A stretch of 57,176 nucleotides of DNA from Erysipelotrichaceae bacterium 7770_A6 (GCA_014610835.1 QQXM01000017.1:1-57176), one strand, 5' to 3'; positions 36,688 through 46,359 are shown, counted from the first letter of the stretch. The notes: generated from the sequence alone by a model not told the origin. Translations and numbers: made by a program.

Positions 36688-37226
36688 TGAACCGTCTCGA
36701 ACAGAAATACGTTGAAACAGTTAAGCCTTCTTTAATGAAGGAATTCAATTACTCCAGCTCAATGGAAGCTCCAAAGATCGTTAAGGTTGTTATCAACATG
36801 GGTGTTGGTGATGCTATTGACAATCCAAAGAACTTAGATGAAGCTGTAGCAGAATTGACACAGATTGCTGGTCAGAAGCCAGTAATCACAAAGGCTAAGA
36901 AGTCCATTGCGAACTTCAAGCTTCGTGAAGGTATGCCAATTGGTTGTAAGGTTACTCTTCGTGGTGAAAGAATGTATGAATTCTTAGATAAGTTATTCAA
37001 CATCTCTCTTCCACGTGTAAGAGACTTCCACGGTGTAAGTGCAACAGCATTCGATGGTCGTGGTAATTACACACTTGGTGTTAAAGAACAGCTAATCTTC
37101 CCTGAAATCAACTTTGATAAGGTTAACAAGGTTAGAGGTATGGATGTTGTCATCGTAACAACAGCTAAGACAAACAACGAAGCACATGCCCTATTGAAAG
37201 AAATGGGTATGCCATTTACTAAGTAA
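36687..37226 (+). CDS. rplE: Ribosomal protein uL5
   Basis: 179 residues. A 5S rRNA-binding protein of the central protuberance. Seen are [59 protein letters not shown] and [30 protein letters not shown]. Standard length; starts on the last base of rplX. Confidence 0.97.
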   Translation: MNRLEQKYVETVKPSLMKEFNYSSSMEAPKIVKVVINMGVGDAIDNPKNLDEAVAELTQIAGQKPVITKAKKSIANFKLREGMPIGCKVTLRGERMYEFLDKLFNISLPRVRDFHGVSATAFDGRGNYTLGVKEQLIFPEINFDKVNKVRGMDVVIVTTAKTNNEAHALLKEMGMPFTK

Positions 37227-37243
37227 TAAAAGGAGAACATAGA

Positions 37244-37429
37244 ATGGCAAAGACAAGTTTAAAAGTTAAGCAGTCAAGACCGGCTAAGTTCTCCACACGT
37301 GAATATACACGTTGCGAGAGATGTGGCCGTCCACACTCTGTATTGAGAAAGTATAAAGTTTGCAGAATCTGTTTCAGAGAATTGGCTTATAAGGGTCAGA
37401 TTCCTGGCGTTAAGAAGGCAAGCTGGTAA
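37244..37429 (+). CDS. rpsZ: Ribosomal protein uS14, zinc-binding type Z
   Basis: 61 residues. The short C+ form of S14 with the two CxxC pairs [24 protein letters not shown], so it carries zinc; the longer zinc-free paralogue is not in this window. It begins [21 protein letters not shown] and ends [11 protein letters not shown]. Eighteen bases after rplE, with ribosome binding site AAGGAG. Confidence 0.97.
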   Translation: MAKTSLKVKQSRPAKFSTREYTRCERCGRPHSVLRKYKVCRICFRELAYKGQIPGVKKASW

Positions 37430-37446
37430 GAAAGGAGTAACGAATC

Positions 37447-37848
37447 ATGAATATGACAGATCCTATTGCTGACATGCTGACAAGAATCCGTAATGGTGTT
37501 CAGGCTCACATGACAACAGTTGATGTAACTCCATCTTCTAAGGTTAAGGTAGAAATTGCCAAGATCTTGAAATCTGAAGGTTATATCGAAAACTATGCCG
37601 TTGAAGGCGAGGGTATCGAAAAGAAGATTGTCGTTACTCTTAAGTATGGTGCAAATGACGCTAAGGTCATCACAGGCATCAAGAGAATTTCTAAGCCAGG
37701 TCTACGCGTTTACGCAAAGGGCGACAATGTACCTAAGGTATTAAACGGTTTAGGAATTGCTATCATCTCCACATCAAATGGAATGATGACAGATAAAGAA
37801 GCACGTAAACAACACGTTGGCGGTGAAGTCATCGCTTACGTTTGGTAA
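37447..37848 (+). CDS. rpsH: Ribosomal protein uS8
   Basis: 133 residues. A 16S central-domain protein and, in E. coli, the spc operon autoregulator. Seen are [33 protein letters not shown] and [31 protein letters not shown]. The start at 37447 gives MNMTDP; GGAG is nine bases upstream. An internal ATG two codons on is the alternative. Confidence 0.97.
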   Translation: MNMTDPIADMLTRIRNGVQAHMTTVDVTPSSKVKVEIAKILKSEGYIENYAVEGEGIEKKIVVTLKYGANDAKVITGIKRISKPGLRVYAKGDNVPKVLNGLGIAIISTSNGMMTDKEARKQHVGGEVIAYVW

Positions 37849-37864
37849 GAGAAAGGAAAACTAA

Positions 37865-38413
37865 ATGTCACGTATCGGAAATAAAGCGATTACCGTTCCT
37901 GCAGGCGTTGAATTAACAATTGCTGAAGGGAATGAGGTGACTGTAAAGGGACCTAAGGGTTCTCTTACAAAGACATTTTCCCCGTTGATGGAAATCTCTG
38001 TTGACGAAAATGTCATTACAGTCAAGCGTCCTAACGAGGAAAAGCACACAAAACAGTTACATGGAACAACTAGAGCACTTCTAGCAACAATGGTTGAAGG
38101 TGTTTCTACAGGTTTCACAAAACAGTTAAAAGTTGTAGGTATTGGTTACCGTGCAGCTTTAAAGGGTAAGACACTCAACTTGATCGTTGGTTTCTCCCAC
38201 GAAGTAAATATTGAAGTACCAGAAGGCGTTACTGTTGAAGTACCAGATAACACAACAATCAACGTAAGTGGTATTGATAAGCAGATTGTTGGTCAGTTTG
38301 CTGCAAACGTAAGAGCAGTTAAGAAGCCAGAACCTTATGGTGGAAAGGGAATCCGTTATGTGGATGAAGTTGTTCGTCGTAAGGAAGGTAAGACAGCTGC
38401 ATCTAAGAAGTAA
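37865..38413 (+). CDS. rplF: Ribosomal protein uL6
   Basis: 182 residues. A two-domain 50S protein near the factor-binding site. It begins [19 protein letters not shown] and carries [33 protein letters not shown] and [26 protein letters not shown]. Standard length; ribosome binding site AAAGG. Confidence 0.97.
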   Translation: MSRIGNKAITVPAGVELTIAEGNEVTVKGPKGSLTKTFSPLMEISVDENVITVKRPNEEKHTKQLHGTTRALLATMVEGVSTGFTKQLKVVGIGYRAALKGKTLNLIVGFSHEVNIEVPEGVTVEVPDNTTINVSGIDKQIVGQFAANVRAVKKPEPYGGKGIRYVDEVVRRKEGKTAASKK

Positions 38414-38433
38414 TGGGAAGGAGAGAGTAAGAT

Positions 38434-38790
38434 ATGTTTAAAATGCAAAAGAAAAATGAAGAGCGTATCCGTCGTCATAAGAGAGTACGCCGCATCGTAA
38501 ATGGTACTCCTGAATGCCCAAGACTAAATGTATTCCGTTCTAATGCAAACATCTATGCTCAGGTTATTGATGATACAACAGGAAAGACACTTCTTTCTTG
38601 CTCATCATTAGAACTCAAGCTAGAAAATGGCGGAAACATTGAAGCAGCTAAGAAGGTTGGCGAAGCAATCGCTAAGAAGTGCCTGGAAAACAACATCGAA
38701 TCTATCAGATTTGATAGAGGCGGTTATGTATACCACGGAAGAGTTCAGGCTTTAGCAGATGCTGCTAGAGAAGCAGGACTCAAGTTCTAA
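38434..38790 (+). CDS. rplR: Ribosomal protein uL18
   Basis: 118 residues. A 5S rRNA-binding protein. Seen are [37 protein letters not shown] and [26 protein letters not shown]. Standard length and place between rplF and rpsE; ribosome binding site GGAGAG. Confidence 0.97.
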   Translation: MFKMQKKNEERIRRHKRVRRIVNGTPECPRLNVFRSNANIYAQVIDDTTGKTLLSCSSLELKLENGGNIEAAKKVGEAIAKKCLENNIESIRFDRGGYVYHGRVQALADAAREAGLKF

Positions 38791-38810
38791 GGAAAGGAGA
38801 CAGAATAGAA

Positions 38811-39392
38811 ATGCCAAACGAAAATGCAGAAGTACGTACTGCAAATACAGAAGCAGGACGTCCACAGCGTAAAGAAAATGGTCGTCGTCCACAGTTCAAA
38901 AGACGCGAACCAAAAGAATTCGACAGTGTTGTAGTCTCCATTAACCGTGTATCTAAGACTGTTAAGGGCGGACGTAGAATGCGTTTCGCAGCACTCGTTG
39001 TTGTAGGTGATCATAAGGGTCGTATCGGTTTCGGTATGGGTAAAGCTACTGAAGTTCCAGATGCAATCCGTAAGGCTGAAGAAGCAGCTAACAAGAATGT
39101 ATTCAGATGCAATCTTGTTGAAGGTACAAGAACAGTACCACATTCCGTTAAGGTTACTCACGGATCAAGTACAGTATTCCTAGCTCCTGCTGCTCCAGGT
39201 ACTGGAGTTATCGCAGGTGGTGCAGTTCGTAACATTCTCGAACTTGCTGGTGTATCTGATGTACTTTCAAAGGTTATCGGCTCTAGAACAGCTGTTAACG
39301 TAGTATATGCAACATTAGAAGCTCTCAAGTCTATGAGAACTGTTGAAGAAGTTGCTAAGATTCGCGATAAGAAAGTCGCTGAAATCAGATAA
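38811..39392 (+). CDS. rpsE: Ribosomal protein uS5 with N-terminal extension
   Basis: 193 residues; B. subtilis S5 is 166. A 30S protein at the mRNA tunnel and accuracy centre. The conserved body starts near residue 42 ([23 protein letters not shown]) and includes [21 protein letters not shown] and [23 protein letters not shown]. The first 40 residues are a charged, low-complexity extension rich in Arg, Glu and Asn. The gene is followed directly by rplO; the usual rpmD (L30) gene is absent. Confidence 0.97.
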   Translation: MPNENAEVRTANTEAGRPQRKENGRRPQFKRREPKEFDSVVVSINRVSKTVKGGRRMRFAALVVVGDHKGRIGFGMGKATEVPDAIRKAEEAANKNVFRCNLVEGTRTVPHSVKVTHGSSTVFLAPAAPGTGVIAGGAVRNILELAGVSDVLSKVIGSRTAVNVVYATLEALKSMRTVEEVAKIRDKKVAEIR

Positions 39393-39406
39393 GGAGGGAC
39401 TCTGGT

Positions 39407-39847
39407 ATGAAACTAAATGAATTAAAAGCTACAGAAGGAGCTCGCTCAACAAAGAAGAGAATCGGCCGTGGTCTTGGTTCCGGTAATGGTAAGACATCCG
39501 GTAAGGGACAGAAGGGTCAGAATTCTAGAAGCGGTGGCGGTGTTGCTATCGGTTTCGAAGGTGGACAGACTCCATTCTTTAAGAGAATGCCAAAGAGAGG
39601 TTTCACAAACTTTACTCGTAAAGAGTACGCTATCGTTAACGTTGAAGATCTCAACAAGTTTGAAGATGGTGTTACAGTTGACTTCGCTGCAGTGAAAGCT
39701 GCTGGCTTAGTTAAGAAAGAACTCGATGGACTTAAAGTTCTCGGCAATGGAAAGTTAGAGAAGAAGTTAACAGTTAAGGCTGCTAAGTTCTCAGCTTCCG
39801 CTAAGAAAGCAATCGAAGAAGCAGGCGGAACAGCTGAGGTGCTCTAA
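39407..39847 (+). CDS. rplO: Ribosomal protein uL15
   Basis: 146 residues. A 50S assembly protein. The glycine-rich, basic N-terminus ([34 protein letters not shown] and onward) and [18 protein letters not shown] are typical. It begins 14 bases after rpsE, with ribosome binding site AAGGAGG at the rpsE stop codon, leaving no room for rpmD. Confidence 0.97.
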   Translation: MKLNELKATEGARSTKKRIGRGLGSGNGKTSGKGQKGQNSRSGGGVAIGFEGGQTPFFKRMPKRGFTNFTRKEYAIVNVEDLNKFEDGVTVDFAAVKAAGLVKKELDGLKVLGNGKLEKKLTVKAAKFSASAKKAIEEAGGTAEVL

Positions 39848-39849
39848 TT

Positions 39850-41133
39850 ATGATGCGCACGTTCTCCAGCATGTTTAAGAATAAAGAGATTCGTAACAAG
39901 ATTCTCTTTACTCTTGCGATGCTGTTGATCTACCGCGTCGGATCTGCAATCCCAGTGCCAGGTGTTGATGCAACAAAGCTGGCTTCTCAGATTTCAGATA
40001 ACTCTGTACTGAGTATGATGAATTTACTTGGTGGTGGTGCACTTGAAAGATTAAGTGTGTTTGCAATGGGTGTTACACCTTACATCACAGCAAGTATTAT
40101 CATTCAATTGTTATCCATGGATGTTATTCCAGCATTAACTGAAATGACAAAATCTGGACAGACAGGTCGAATGAAAATGGAAAAAATCACTAGATATTTA
40201 GGAGTAGTCTTGTCATTTGTACAGGCTTACTCCTTAGTCTATGGTTTTGATAAACAATATAGCGTATTAGCAAATTCAAATCTTTCTGGATATCTATATA
40301 CGGCTACTGTACTTACAGCAGGAACAATGTTCTTGATCTGGTTAGGTGACCGTATTTCTATGAAAGGTATCGGTAATGGTTTATCAATCATTATCTTTGC
40401 AGGTATCGTTTCAAATATGCCTTCACAGTTTGTGCAGGTGTGGAATGTATTAGCCGGTGGTACTACACAGGGTGAATTGTTCAACGGTATCTTACAGTTT
40501 GCATTATTTGTACTGTTATATATCATCATCATTGTCTTCGTTGTTGTAATGGAGACAGCAGTCAGAAAAATCCCAATTCAGTATACAAACAGTTCTTCTT
40601 ATACAAGAGGAAATGACGTTACATTCCTTCCATTGAAGATTAACTCTGCATCTGTTATTCCTGTTATCTTTGCACAGTCAATTATGACAGCTCCACAGAT
40701 TGTTATCAGTTTCTTCAATCAGGATCTATATAAGACTTTGCAGACATACTTATCTTTAAGTAGTACAACTGGTCTTATCTTGTATGCTGTATTAACATTC
40801 TTATTTACATTCTTCTATACTGATCTTCAGGTTGATCCTGATCAGGTAGCAGATAACTTAAGTAAGTCTGGTGCTTACATTCCTGGTATTAGACCTGGTA
40901 ATGAAACAAAAACATACTTACATAAGGTGTTAAATAGAATTACAGTGTTAGGTGCGATTGCTCTTGTCATCGTAGCTACACTTCCATACATTCTTCCTAT
41001 GTTTACATCACTTCCATCTAGTATTTCAATTGGTGGAACTGGTATTATTATCGTCGTAGGTGTTGCTATGGAAACAATTGCTCAGTTGAAAGGTCAACTT
41101 ACAACAAAGGCATACCATGGCTTCCTAAGATAA
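39850..41133 (+). CDS. secY: Preprotein translocase subunit SecY
   Basis: 427 residues, ten predicted membrane segments. The protein-conducting channel of the Sec system. Seen are IRNKILFTLAMLLIYRVGSAIPVPGVD, FAMGVTPYITASIIIQLLS, KSGAYIPGIRPGNET and a C-terminus ending QLTTKAYHGFLR. Two adjacent ATG codons (39850 and 39853) are possible starts; the ribosome binding site GAGGTG lies inside the rplO end, so the first is used here. Confidence 0.97.
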   Translation: MMRTFSSMFKNKEIRNKILFTLAMLLIYRVGSAIPVPGVDATKLASQISDNSVLSMMNLLGGGALERLSVFAMGVTPYITASIIIQLLSMDVIPALTEMTKSGQTGRMKMEKITRYLGVVLSFVQAYSLVYGFDKQYSVLANSNLSGYLYTATVLTAGTMFLIWLGDRISMKGIGNGLSIIIFAGIVSNMPSQFVQVWNVLAGGTTQGELFNGILQFALFVLLYIIIIVFVVVMETAVRKIPIQYTNSSSYTRGNDVTFLPLKINSASVIPVIFAQSIMTAPQIVISFFNQDLYKTLQTYLSLSSTTGLILYAVLTFLFTFFYTDLQVDPDQVADNLSKSGAYIPGIRPGNETKTYLHKVLNRITVLGAIALVIVATLPYILPMFTSLPSSISIGGTGIIIVVGVAMETIAQLKGQLTTKAYHGFLR

Positions 41134-41160
41134 AATCACTAGAGGGTATAGAAAAAAAGG

Positions 41161-41811
41161 ATGAATATCTTAATTATGGGTCCAGCAGGAGCAGGAAAGG
41201 GCACAATGTCCGATCTCATCCTGAAGGAATACGATATTCCACATATTTCCACAGGAGATATGTTGAGAGACAATGTTAGAAATAACACTGAACTTGGCAA
41301 TTTAGCAAAATCCTATATGGATGCTGGAAATTTAGTTCCTGATGATGTTATTATTGCTATGGTTGAAAAGAGACTTCAAGAAGATGATTGCCAAAAAGGA
41401 TATCTATTAGATGGTTTCCCTAGAACATTAGTTCAGGCAGAAGCTTTCGAAAAGATTGAAAATAAAATTGGAAAACCAGTTGAGTGTGTTATCGCACTTG
41501 AAGTTGGATTCGATACACTTGTTGAAAGAATTACAGGTAGAAGAATCTGTCCAAAATGTGGTGCAATCTACCACATTCATAACAAGCCATCCAAGATTGA
41601 AGGTATCTGCGATGTTTGCGGCAGCGAATTGACACAGAGAAAAGATGATACTGTTGAGCAGTTAACAGTTCGTATGGATGGTTATGAAAAGAGTACAAAG
41701 CCTGTGATTGATTTCTATGACAAGCGCGGTATTGTTTCATATATCGATGCTTCTCAAGAAACAGCAGCTGTATTTGAAAAGGTTAAAGAAGCTTTATCTA
41801 AATTAAAGTAA
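41161..41811 (+). CDS. adk: Adenylate kinase with zinc LID
   Basis: 216 residues. It balances ATP, ADP and AMP. The Walker motif MGPAGAGKGT, DGFPRT, and a LID with two CxxC pairs (CPKCGAIYHIH, then CDVCGSEL) show the zinc-bearing Gram-positive form. The start at 41161 has AAGG directly adjacent and AGAGGG 14 bases away, so initiation may be weak; MNILIMGP is the usual N-terminus. No map or infA gene follows, only a structured gap before rpmJ. Confidence 0.97.
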   Translation: MNILIMGPAGAGKGTMSDLILKEYDIPHISTGDMLRDNVRNNTELGNLAKSYMDAGNLVPDDVIIAMVEKRLQEDDCQKGYLLDGFPRTLVQAEAFEKIENKIGKPVECVIALEVGFDTLVERITGRRICPKCGAIYHIHNKPSKIEGICDVCGSELTQRKDDTVEQLTVRMDGYEKSTKPVIDFYDKRGIVSYIDASQETAAVFEKVKEALSKLK

Positions 41812-41812
41812 A

Positions 41813-41850
41813 AATGATCTGGGGAAGAGTTCTTCTTTCCCAGTATCATT
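41813..41850 (+). terminator. Hairpin after adk, possible terminator
   Basis: AATGATCTGGGGAAGA (41813-41828) pairs with TCTTTCCC-AG-T-ATCATT (41834-41850), 16 base pairs with one bulge and one G-U pair. The downstream sequence is CAATTTCTTA, not a clean T-run, so termination would be partial. Confidence 0.55.
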
Positions 41851-41883
41851 CAATTTCTTAATATGGAAAATTCCGAATATTAT

Positions 41884-41989
41884 GGAAATGGTAACCTACG
41901 TTTCTTGTAAAATCCGCATGTAAAAGTACATCCGCATTTTAAGAGAGTATCATTTCCCCGGAAATATCCAAATTAATACGTAGGTTTTT
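41884..41989 (+). ncRNA. Candidate structured RNA between adk and rpmJ
   Basis: AACCTACGT (41893-41901) pairs with ACGTAGGTT (41978-41986), ending in T-rich sequence like a terminator. Within it, AAAAT-CCGC-ATGT (41909-41921) faces ACAT-CCGC-ATTTT (41928-41940) with a symmetric CCGC/CCGC internal loop, and ATTTCC-CC-GGAAAT forms a hairpin. GGAAATG (41884-41890) can pair with CATTTCC (41951-41957), which crosses the first stem, so the folds exclude each other or form a pseudoknot. No riboswitch class I know fits. No map or infA lies here. Confidence 0.4.
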
Positions 41990-42056
41990 AAAAATATCAG
42001 GAGACAAATCAAGTTTTTTCTGATAAAATAGACAATTGTCCGAGGAGGCAAACAAA

Positions 42057-42170
42057 ATGAAAGTAAGACCATCTGTAAAACCGATTTGTGATAAGTGCAG
42101 AGTTATTAAGCGCAAGGGCGTTGTTATGGTAATCTGCGAAAACCCAAAGCATAAGCAGAGACAGGGTTAA
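42057..42170 (+). CDS. rpmJ: Ribosomal protein bL36
   Basis: 37 residues. A small 50S protein with a zinc site: CDKC near residues 11-14, then CENPKH near 27-32, so the C+ type. It begins [20 protein letters not shown]. Ribosome binding site CGAGGAGG. TAAAAT at 42023-42028, in a TG-N context, may be a -10 element for a separate alpha operon promoter. Confidence 0.97.
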   Translation: MKVRPSVKPICDKCRVIKRKGVVMVICENPKHKQRQG

Positions 42171-42195
42171 TTAAAAGGGAAAAGGAGAATAAACT

Positions 42196-42561
42196 ATGCC
42201 ACGTTTTGCTGGTGTCGATATTCCACGTAACAAGGTTATTGGAGTATCCCTCACATATATTTATGGTATTGGACCTACAACAGCTAAGAAGATTTTAGCA
42301 GCTGCAGGTGTTGATGAAACAGTTAGAGCATCTGAACTAACAGATGAACAAGAAACAGCTATTCGTACTCAGATTGATGCGATCAAGACTGAAGGTGACC
42401 TTCGTCTTGAAAGAAGACTCGATATCAAGAGACTAATGGAAATTGGCTCTTATAGAGGTCTTCGTCACAGAAGAAGCTTACCTGTTCGTGGTCAGCGCAC
42501 AAAGACAAACGCTCGTACAAGAAAAGGACCACGTCGTACAGTAGCTAATAAGAAGAAGTAA
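42196..42561 (+). CDS. rpsM: Ribosomal protein uS13
   Basis: 121 residues. A 30S head protein contacting the P-site tRNA. It begins [34 protein letters not shown] and has [36 protein letters not shown]. Standard length; ribosome binding site AAAGGAG. Follows rpmJ by 25 bases. Confidence 0.97.
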   Translation: MPRFAGVDIPRNKVIGVSLTYIYGIGPTTAKKILAAAGVDETVRASELTDEQETAIRTQIDAIKTEGDLRLERRLDIKRLMEIGSYRGLRHRRSLPVRGQRTKTNARTRKGPRRTVANKKK

Positions 42562-42573
42562 TAGGAGGACGAA

Positions 42574-42975
42574 ATGGCAGCTAATAAGAATAAAAAAGTC
42601 GTTACTCGTAAGAAGAAGGCTAAAAGAAATGTCGCTAAGGGCGTCGCTCATATCCATTCAACATTCAACAATACAATCGTTACAATTACTGATGAAGCAG
42701 GTAACGCAGTATCTTGGAGTTCTGCTGGTGCATTAGGATATAAGGGTTCACGTAAGTCTACACCTTATGTTGCTCAGTTAGTTTCTGAAGCAGCTGGTAA
42801 GGCAGCTGTTCAGCAGGGTATGAAATCCGTAGAAGTAAATGTAAAGGGTCCAGGTGCTGGACGTGAAGCTGCAGTTCGTTCACTGCAGACAGCTGGTTTA
42901 ACAATTACAGCTATCAACGACGTTACACCAATCCCTCATAACGGATGCCGTCCACCAAAGAGACCACGTGGATAA
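42574..42975 (+). CDS. rpsK: Ribosomal protein uS11
   Basis: 133 residues. A 30S platform protein. Seen are [47 protein letters not shown] and [15 protein letters not shown], ending [12 protein letters not shown]. Standard length; ribosome binding site AGGAGG. Twelve bases after rpsM. Confidence 0.97.
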   Translation: MAANKNKKVVTRKKKAKRNVAKGVAHIHSTFNNTIVTITDEAGNAVSWSSAGALGYKGSRKSTPYVAQLVSEAAGKAAVQQGMKSVEVNVKGPGAGREAAVRSLQTAGLTITAINDVTPIPHNGCRPPKRPRG

Positions 42976-42999
42976 TAAATAAAAGAGGAGGATTGAAGC

Positions 43000-43959
43000 A
43001 TGCAGAAATTTGAACGCGCTGATTTTGAAGTTAAAGAATACGTTGAATCAGAGAATTACGGTAAGTTTGTGCTCTCTCCATTAGAGAGAGGATTTGGTAC
43101 AACTATCGGAAATGCGCTTCGCAGGGTCCTGCTGTCCTCCCTACCGGGAGCTGCGGTATTCTCAATCAAGGTTGATGGTGTTTATCATGAATTTACAACT
43201 ATCCCTGGTATTAGAGAAGACGTTTCCATGATTATCCTTCAGTTGAAACAATTAGTTATGACAATCGAAGATGATGATGTTTATGACTTACAGATTTCAG
43301 CTAAAGGACCATGTACTATTACAGCAGGAGATATCATTTGCCCAGCTCAGGTTGAAATCCTGAATAAGGACCTTGAAATCGCTCACCTTGAAAAAGATGT
43401 TACTTTAGAAATGGAATTAAAGGCTAAGAATGGTCGTGGTTATGTTTCTGCAGACATCAACAAGCAGTTAAATCAAGGTGCATCTCAGGGAATCGGAACA
43501 GTTTATACTGACTCCATCTATACACCAATTGAAAAGGTTTCCTACAATGTAGAACCTACACGTGTTGGTGAAGATGTTAAGTATGATAGCTTGACTATGG
43601 AAATCTGGACTGATGGTTCAATTAACCCTCAGAAGGCTCTTTCTTTAGCGGCTAAGATTCTGATTGATCACTTAGATATCGTCGCAAGTATCAATGAAGA
43701 CATTCTCAATATGGATAATGTCATCATGGAAGGTACAACAGAGCAACCAAACAAGGGTCAGCAGATGATGATTGAAGATCTTGATCTTTCCGTACGTTCT
43801 TACAATTGTTTGAAGCGTGCTGGTATTCAGACTGTTGATGAGTTGACTCAGAAGACTGAGGATGAAATGATGAGAGTCAGAAACCTCGGTAAGAAATCAC
43901 TGAAAGAAGTAAAGGATAAGCTTATTGAATTAGGAATGGGCTTCAAATCCTTTGACTAA
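43000..43959 (+). CDS. rpoA: RNA polymerase alpha subunit
   Basis: 319 residues. The N-terminal domain (about 1-230) dimerises and holds beta/beta' (LSPLERGFGTTIGNALRRVLLSSLPGAAV); the C-terminal domain (from about 250) contacts UP elements and activators (DLSVRSYNCLKRAGI, NLGKKSLKEVKDKL). Standard length; ribosome binding site GAGGAGG. It sits between rpsK and rplQ as in most bacteria. Confidence 0.98.
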   Translation: MQKFERADFEVKEYVESENYGKFVLSPLERGFGTTIGNALRRVLLSSLPGAAVFSIKVDGVYHEFTTIPGIREDVSMIILQLKQLVMTIEDDDVYDLQISAKGPCTITAGDIICPAQVEILNKDLEIAHLEKDVTLEMELKAKNGRGYVSADINKQLNQGASQGIGTVYTDSIYTPIEKVSYNVEPTRVGEDVKYDSLTMEIWTDGSINPQKALSLAAKILIDHLDIVASINEDILNMDNVIMEGTTEQPNKGQQMMIEDLDLSVRSYNCLKRAGIQTVDELTQKTEDEMMRVRNLGKKSLKEVKDKLIELGMGFKSFD

Positions 43960-43975
43960 TTAGAGAGGAACGTAT

Positions 43976-44338
43976 ATGTGGAATCGTAAATTTGGTAGAA
44001 ACGCTGATCATCGTAAAGCTATGCTCAGAAACCTTGCTACTTCCGTTATTCTCTACGGTAAAGTAGAAACAACAGAAGCTAAGGCTAAGGATATGCGTTC
44101 TGTAGTAGATGAATTAATCACTCTTGGTAAGAGAGGCGACTTACATGCACGCCGTCAGGCTGCTGCTTATATCAGAAACGTTGTTGCTGATGAAGCTAAG
44201 TCTCAGACAGTACTACAGAAGCTATTTGACGAAGTAGCTCCAAAGTATGCAGATCGCAACGGTGGATACACACGTGTTGTTAAGACAGGTACTCGTAAGG
44301 GTGACGCTGCTCCAATGGCATACATTGAACTCGTTTAA
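43976..44338 (+). CDS. rplQ: Ribosomal protein bL17
   Basis: 120 residues. A 50S protein near the tunnel exit. It begins [38 protein letters not shown] and ends MAYIELV. Standard length. Last gene of the ribosomal cluster, closed by a terminator. Confidence 0.97.
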   Translation: MWNRKFGRNADHRKAMLRNLATSVILYGKVETTEAKAKDMRSVVDELITLGKRGDLHARRQAAAYIRNVVADEAKSQTVLQKLFDEVAPKYADRNGGYTRVVKTGTRKGDAAPMAYIELV

Positions 44339-44356
44339 TTTAAATATCACAAATTG

Positions 44357-44383
44357 AACCTGCGAAATTTTTCGCAGGTTTTT
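44357..44383 (+). terminator. Terminator of the alpha operon
   Basis: AACCTGCGAAA pairs with TTTCGCAGGTT (44357-44380), then T-rich sequence. It separates rplQ from the convergent XRE regulator. Confidence 0.9.
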
Positions 44384-44422
44384 ATTATAAAAAAAAACAA
44401 GTGTATTTCACTTGTTCATCGA

Positions 44423-44698
44423 TTACAGCTTTAGATATTTCATTAATCGTTGTAAGTGTTCTGGGAATTCATTAAACTGTTGATCTGTTTTAATGTTTCC
44501 AGAAAAGTTTGTTTCATAATATAGAAATTCAACAGTAACATTAAAAAAATCAGCAATTTTAAATGCAAGATCTACGCCAGGTATTTGAATCCCATTTTCA
44601 ATTTTACTCAATGACTGTTGTGTGCACCCAATTTGTTCAGATAGTTCTGTCTGTGAAAGACCTTTTTCTATTCTTAATGACTTAATGCGATTTTTCAT
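44423..44698 (-). CDS. XRE-family transcriptional regulator
   Basis: 91 residues. An N-terminal Cro/C1 helix-turn-helix (MKNRIKSLRIEKGLSQTELSEQIGCTQQSLSKIENG, then IQIPGVDLAFKIADFFNVTVEFLYY), and a short tail of about 25 residues. No sensor domain. The start at 44698 has no Shine-Dalgarno; TACAAT (minus strand, 44710-44705) ends seven bases before the ATG, so the message may be leaderless. It is divergent from a lipoprotein gene whose promoter shares the 160-base gap, so control of that gene is possible. Confidence 0.87.
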   Translation of the reverse strand: MKNRIKSLRIEKGLSQTELSEQIGCTQQSLSKIENGIQIPGVDLAFKIADFFNVTVEFLYYETNFSGNIKTDQQFNEFPEHLQRLMKYLKL

Positions 44699-44858
44699 AT
44701 ATACATTGTAGAAGTGTAAAATCAATATAGTTACATTGAATAGATGTATCCAACAACTTATATATGTAAAAACATAAAACTGATGTTTTTTATGATAAAA
44801 ATACCAAATTTCAGCGTTTCTTCATATAAGTTTGTGATAAGACTGATATAATACATAC

Positions 44859-46073
44859 GTGATGAAAAAATTATTGAAGGTAGCAATTATATCCACGTTA
44901 TTGCTTTATGGATGTACAAATAAAAAACAACAACAGTCAGTATCTTCTACTACAAAAGAAGAAACAAAATTAACAAAGCATACAGGTGATGCATTCGCAT
45001 CTTATATAGAATCTTTAAACAATATTAATAGTGCTTCTAGTTATAGTGCTGGTATTAATTCAGCATATACTATGGGCTACAGCGATGATACAAAAGATAT
45101 ATTTGAATTTGATGGTGTTTTAGAAACAGAAAAGACAGATGCGGATACAAAAGCCCATTTAACACAAAATATTGAATCAAATGGTGGAACATTTAACATC
45201 GAGGGTTATTACTATGGAGGAAGACTTTACAATAATTATAATGATGTAAAGTATTATGAGGACATGGATTATACAGAAGTTGAAAAAATAATGCTTGTTC
45301 CATTACAACCGTATGCATTTGATGAAAAAATCATTGATTCGATTCAGGCTGAAGATGATTCAAATGGGAATGTCATTTATACGATTCAACTGAAAGCTGA
45401 TCAAGCTTCTACTTTATTCAGTGATCGTTACGATACATATGGATTGAAACAATATGATGATTATCAGGTCACAAGTAATAAAATTGTTGATACATTTGAT
45501 GAAGATGGATATTTCATCTCAGAAACGACAGAATTCAATGCAAGTGTATCCAGCAGTGGGCAAAAAGTAAGTATTAAATATACAAGCTCTGTGAATTATT
45601 TGAAACTAAACAACACTTCAGTTTCAATCAGTAAAGATCAGAAAAAAGAGATGAAAGAATATGTATATTTTGAAGATATTGATACCTCTTCACTCAGTTC
45701 TGATTCACAATATGATGATACTGAAGAAAAGACTGTAACTGATACATTCAAGAAGAGATTAGTAAATCGTCTTGGATATGAAAAAGCAAATGATGGTTCA
45801 TATCAGCAAAGTTTTAATGAGAGTGAAGCATATATCATTGATTTTAAGAATTATACATTCACATACACAAAGTATAGTATACGATACACATACAACTGGA
45901 AAGGTGATATTTCAACAATGGGGTCTTGTACATTAAATTATCAAGAAGATAAAAAATCATCTAGTTGTGAAGAAAGTACTGTTGAGATGATGAAAACAGT
46001 GAAACAATACTTTGAGATGGAATTGTATTATTGTGGATTATCTTTAGATGATTTACAAAAAGAGGCAAAATAG
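44859..46073 (+). CDS. Lipoprotein of unknown function
   Basis: 404 residues from the GTG at 44859, or 403 from the ATG at 44862. The signal peptide MKKLLKVAIISTLLLYGC has a lipobox, so it should be membrane-anchored outside the cell. The mature part is Ser/Thr/Asp/Tyr-rich with many beta-strand-like segments, a linker of about 20 residues after the cysteine, and a C-terminal CxxxxxxxxxxxxC pair (SCTLNYQEDKKSSSC). No known domain recognised. TATAAT ends seven bases before the GTG and there is no Shine-Dalgarno, so a leaderless message starting at the GTG is plausible. Confidence 0.75.
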   Translation: MMKKLLKVAIISTLLLYGCTNKKQQQSVSSTTKEETKLTKHTGDAFASYIESLNNINSASSYSAGINSAYTMGYSDDTKDIFEFDGVLETEKTDADTKAHLTQNIESNGGTFNIEGYYYGGRLYNNYNDVKYYEDMDYTEVEKIMLVPLQPYAFDEKIIDSIQAEDDSNGNVIYTIQLKADQASTLFSDRYDTYGLKQYDDYQVTSNKIVDTFDEDGYFISETTEFNASVSSSGQKVSIKYTSSVNYLKLNNTSVSISKDQKKEMKEYVYFEDIDTSSLSSDSQYDDTEEKTVTDTFKKRLVNRLGYEKANDGSYQQSFNESEAYIIDFKNYTFTYTKYSIRYTYNWKGDISTMGSCTLNYQEDKKSSSCEESTVEMMKTVKQYFEMELYYCGLSLDDLQKEAK

Positions 46074-46084
46074 GAGGAAAGTTT

Positions 46085-46351
46085 ATGAGAGCCGTTATTT
46101 CAGTTGTTGGAAAGGATCATCCAGGAATTCTGGCATTTGTTGCAAGCAAGTGTGCAGAAAAAGAAATTAACATTGTGGATGTAACTCAAAAGGTTTTACA
46201 GGGCTTATTTACAATGATGATGATCGTTGAAGTTCCTGAAGGATTGCAGGTACAGGAAATTACTTCATCTTTTGAACAATATGGAAAAGAAGAAGGTTTG
46301 GATATTCATGTGATGGCAGAAGATATCTTTAATGCCATGCATACAATCTGA
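46085..46351 (+). CDS. ACT domain protein (UPF0237)
   Basis: 88 residues, a single ACT-type ligand-binding domain: [35 protein letters not shown] and MMMIVEVP. Small stand-alone ACT proteins of this kind are usually encoded just before a DUF711/UPF0210 gene, as here (eight bases apart), and probably work with it, perhaps as an amino-acid sensor. Ligand unknown. Ribosome binding site AGGAGG. Confidence 0.88.
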   Translation: MRAVISVVGKDHPGILAFVASKCAEKEINIVDVTQKVLQGLFTMMMIVEVPEGLQVQEITSSFEQYGKEEGLDIHVMAEDIFNAMHTI

Positions 46352-46359
46352 GGTGTATT

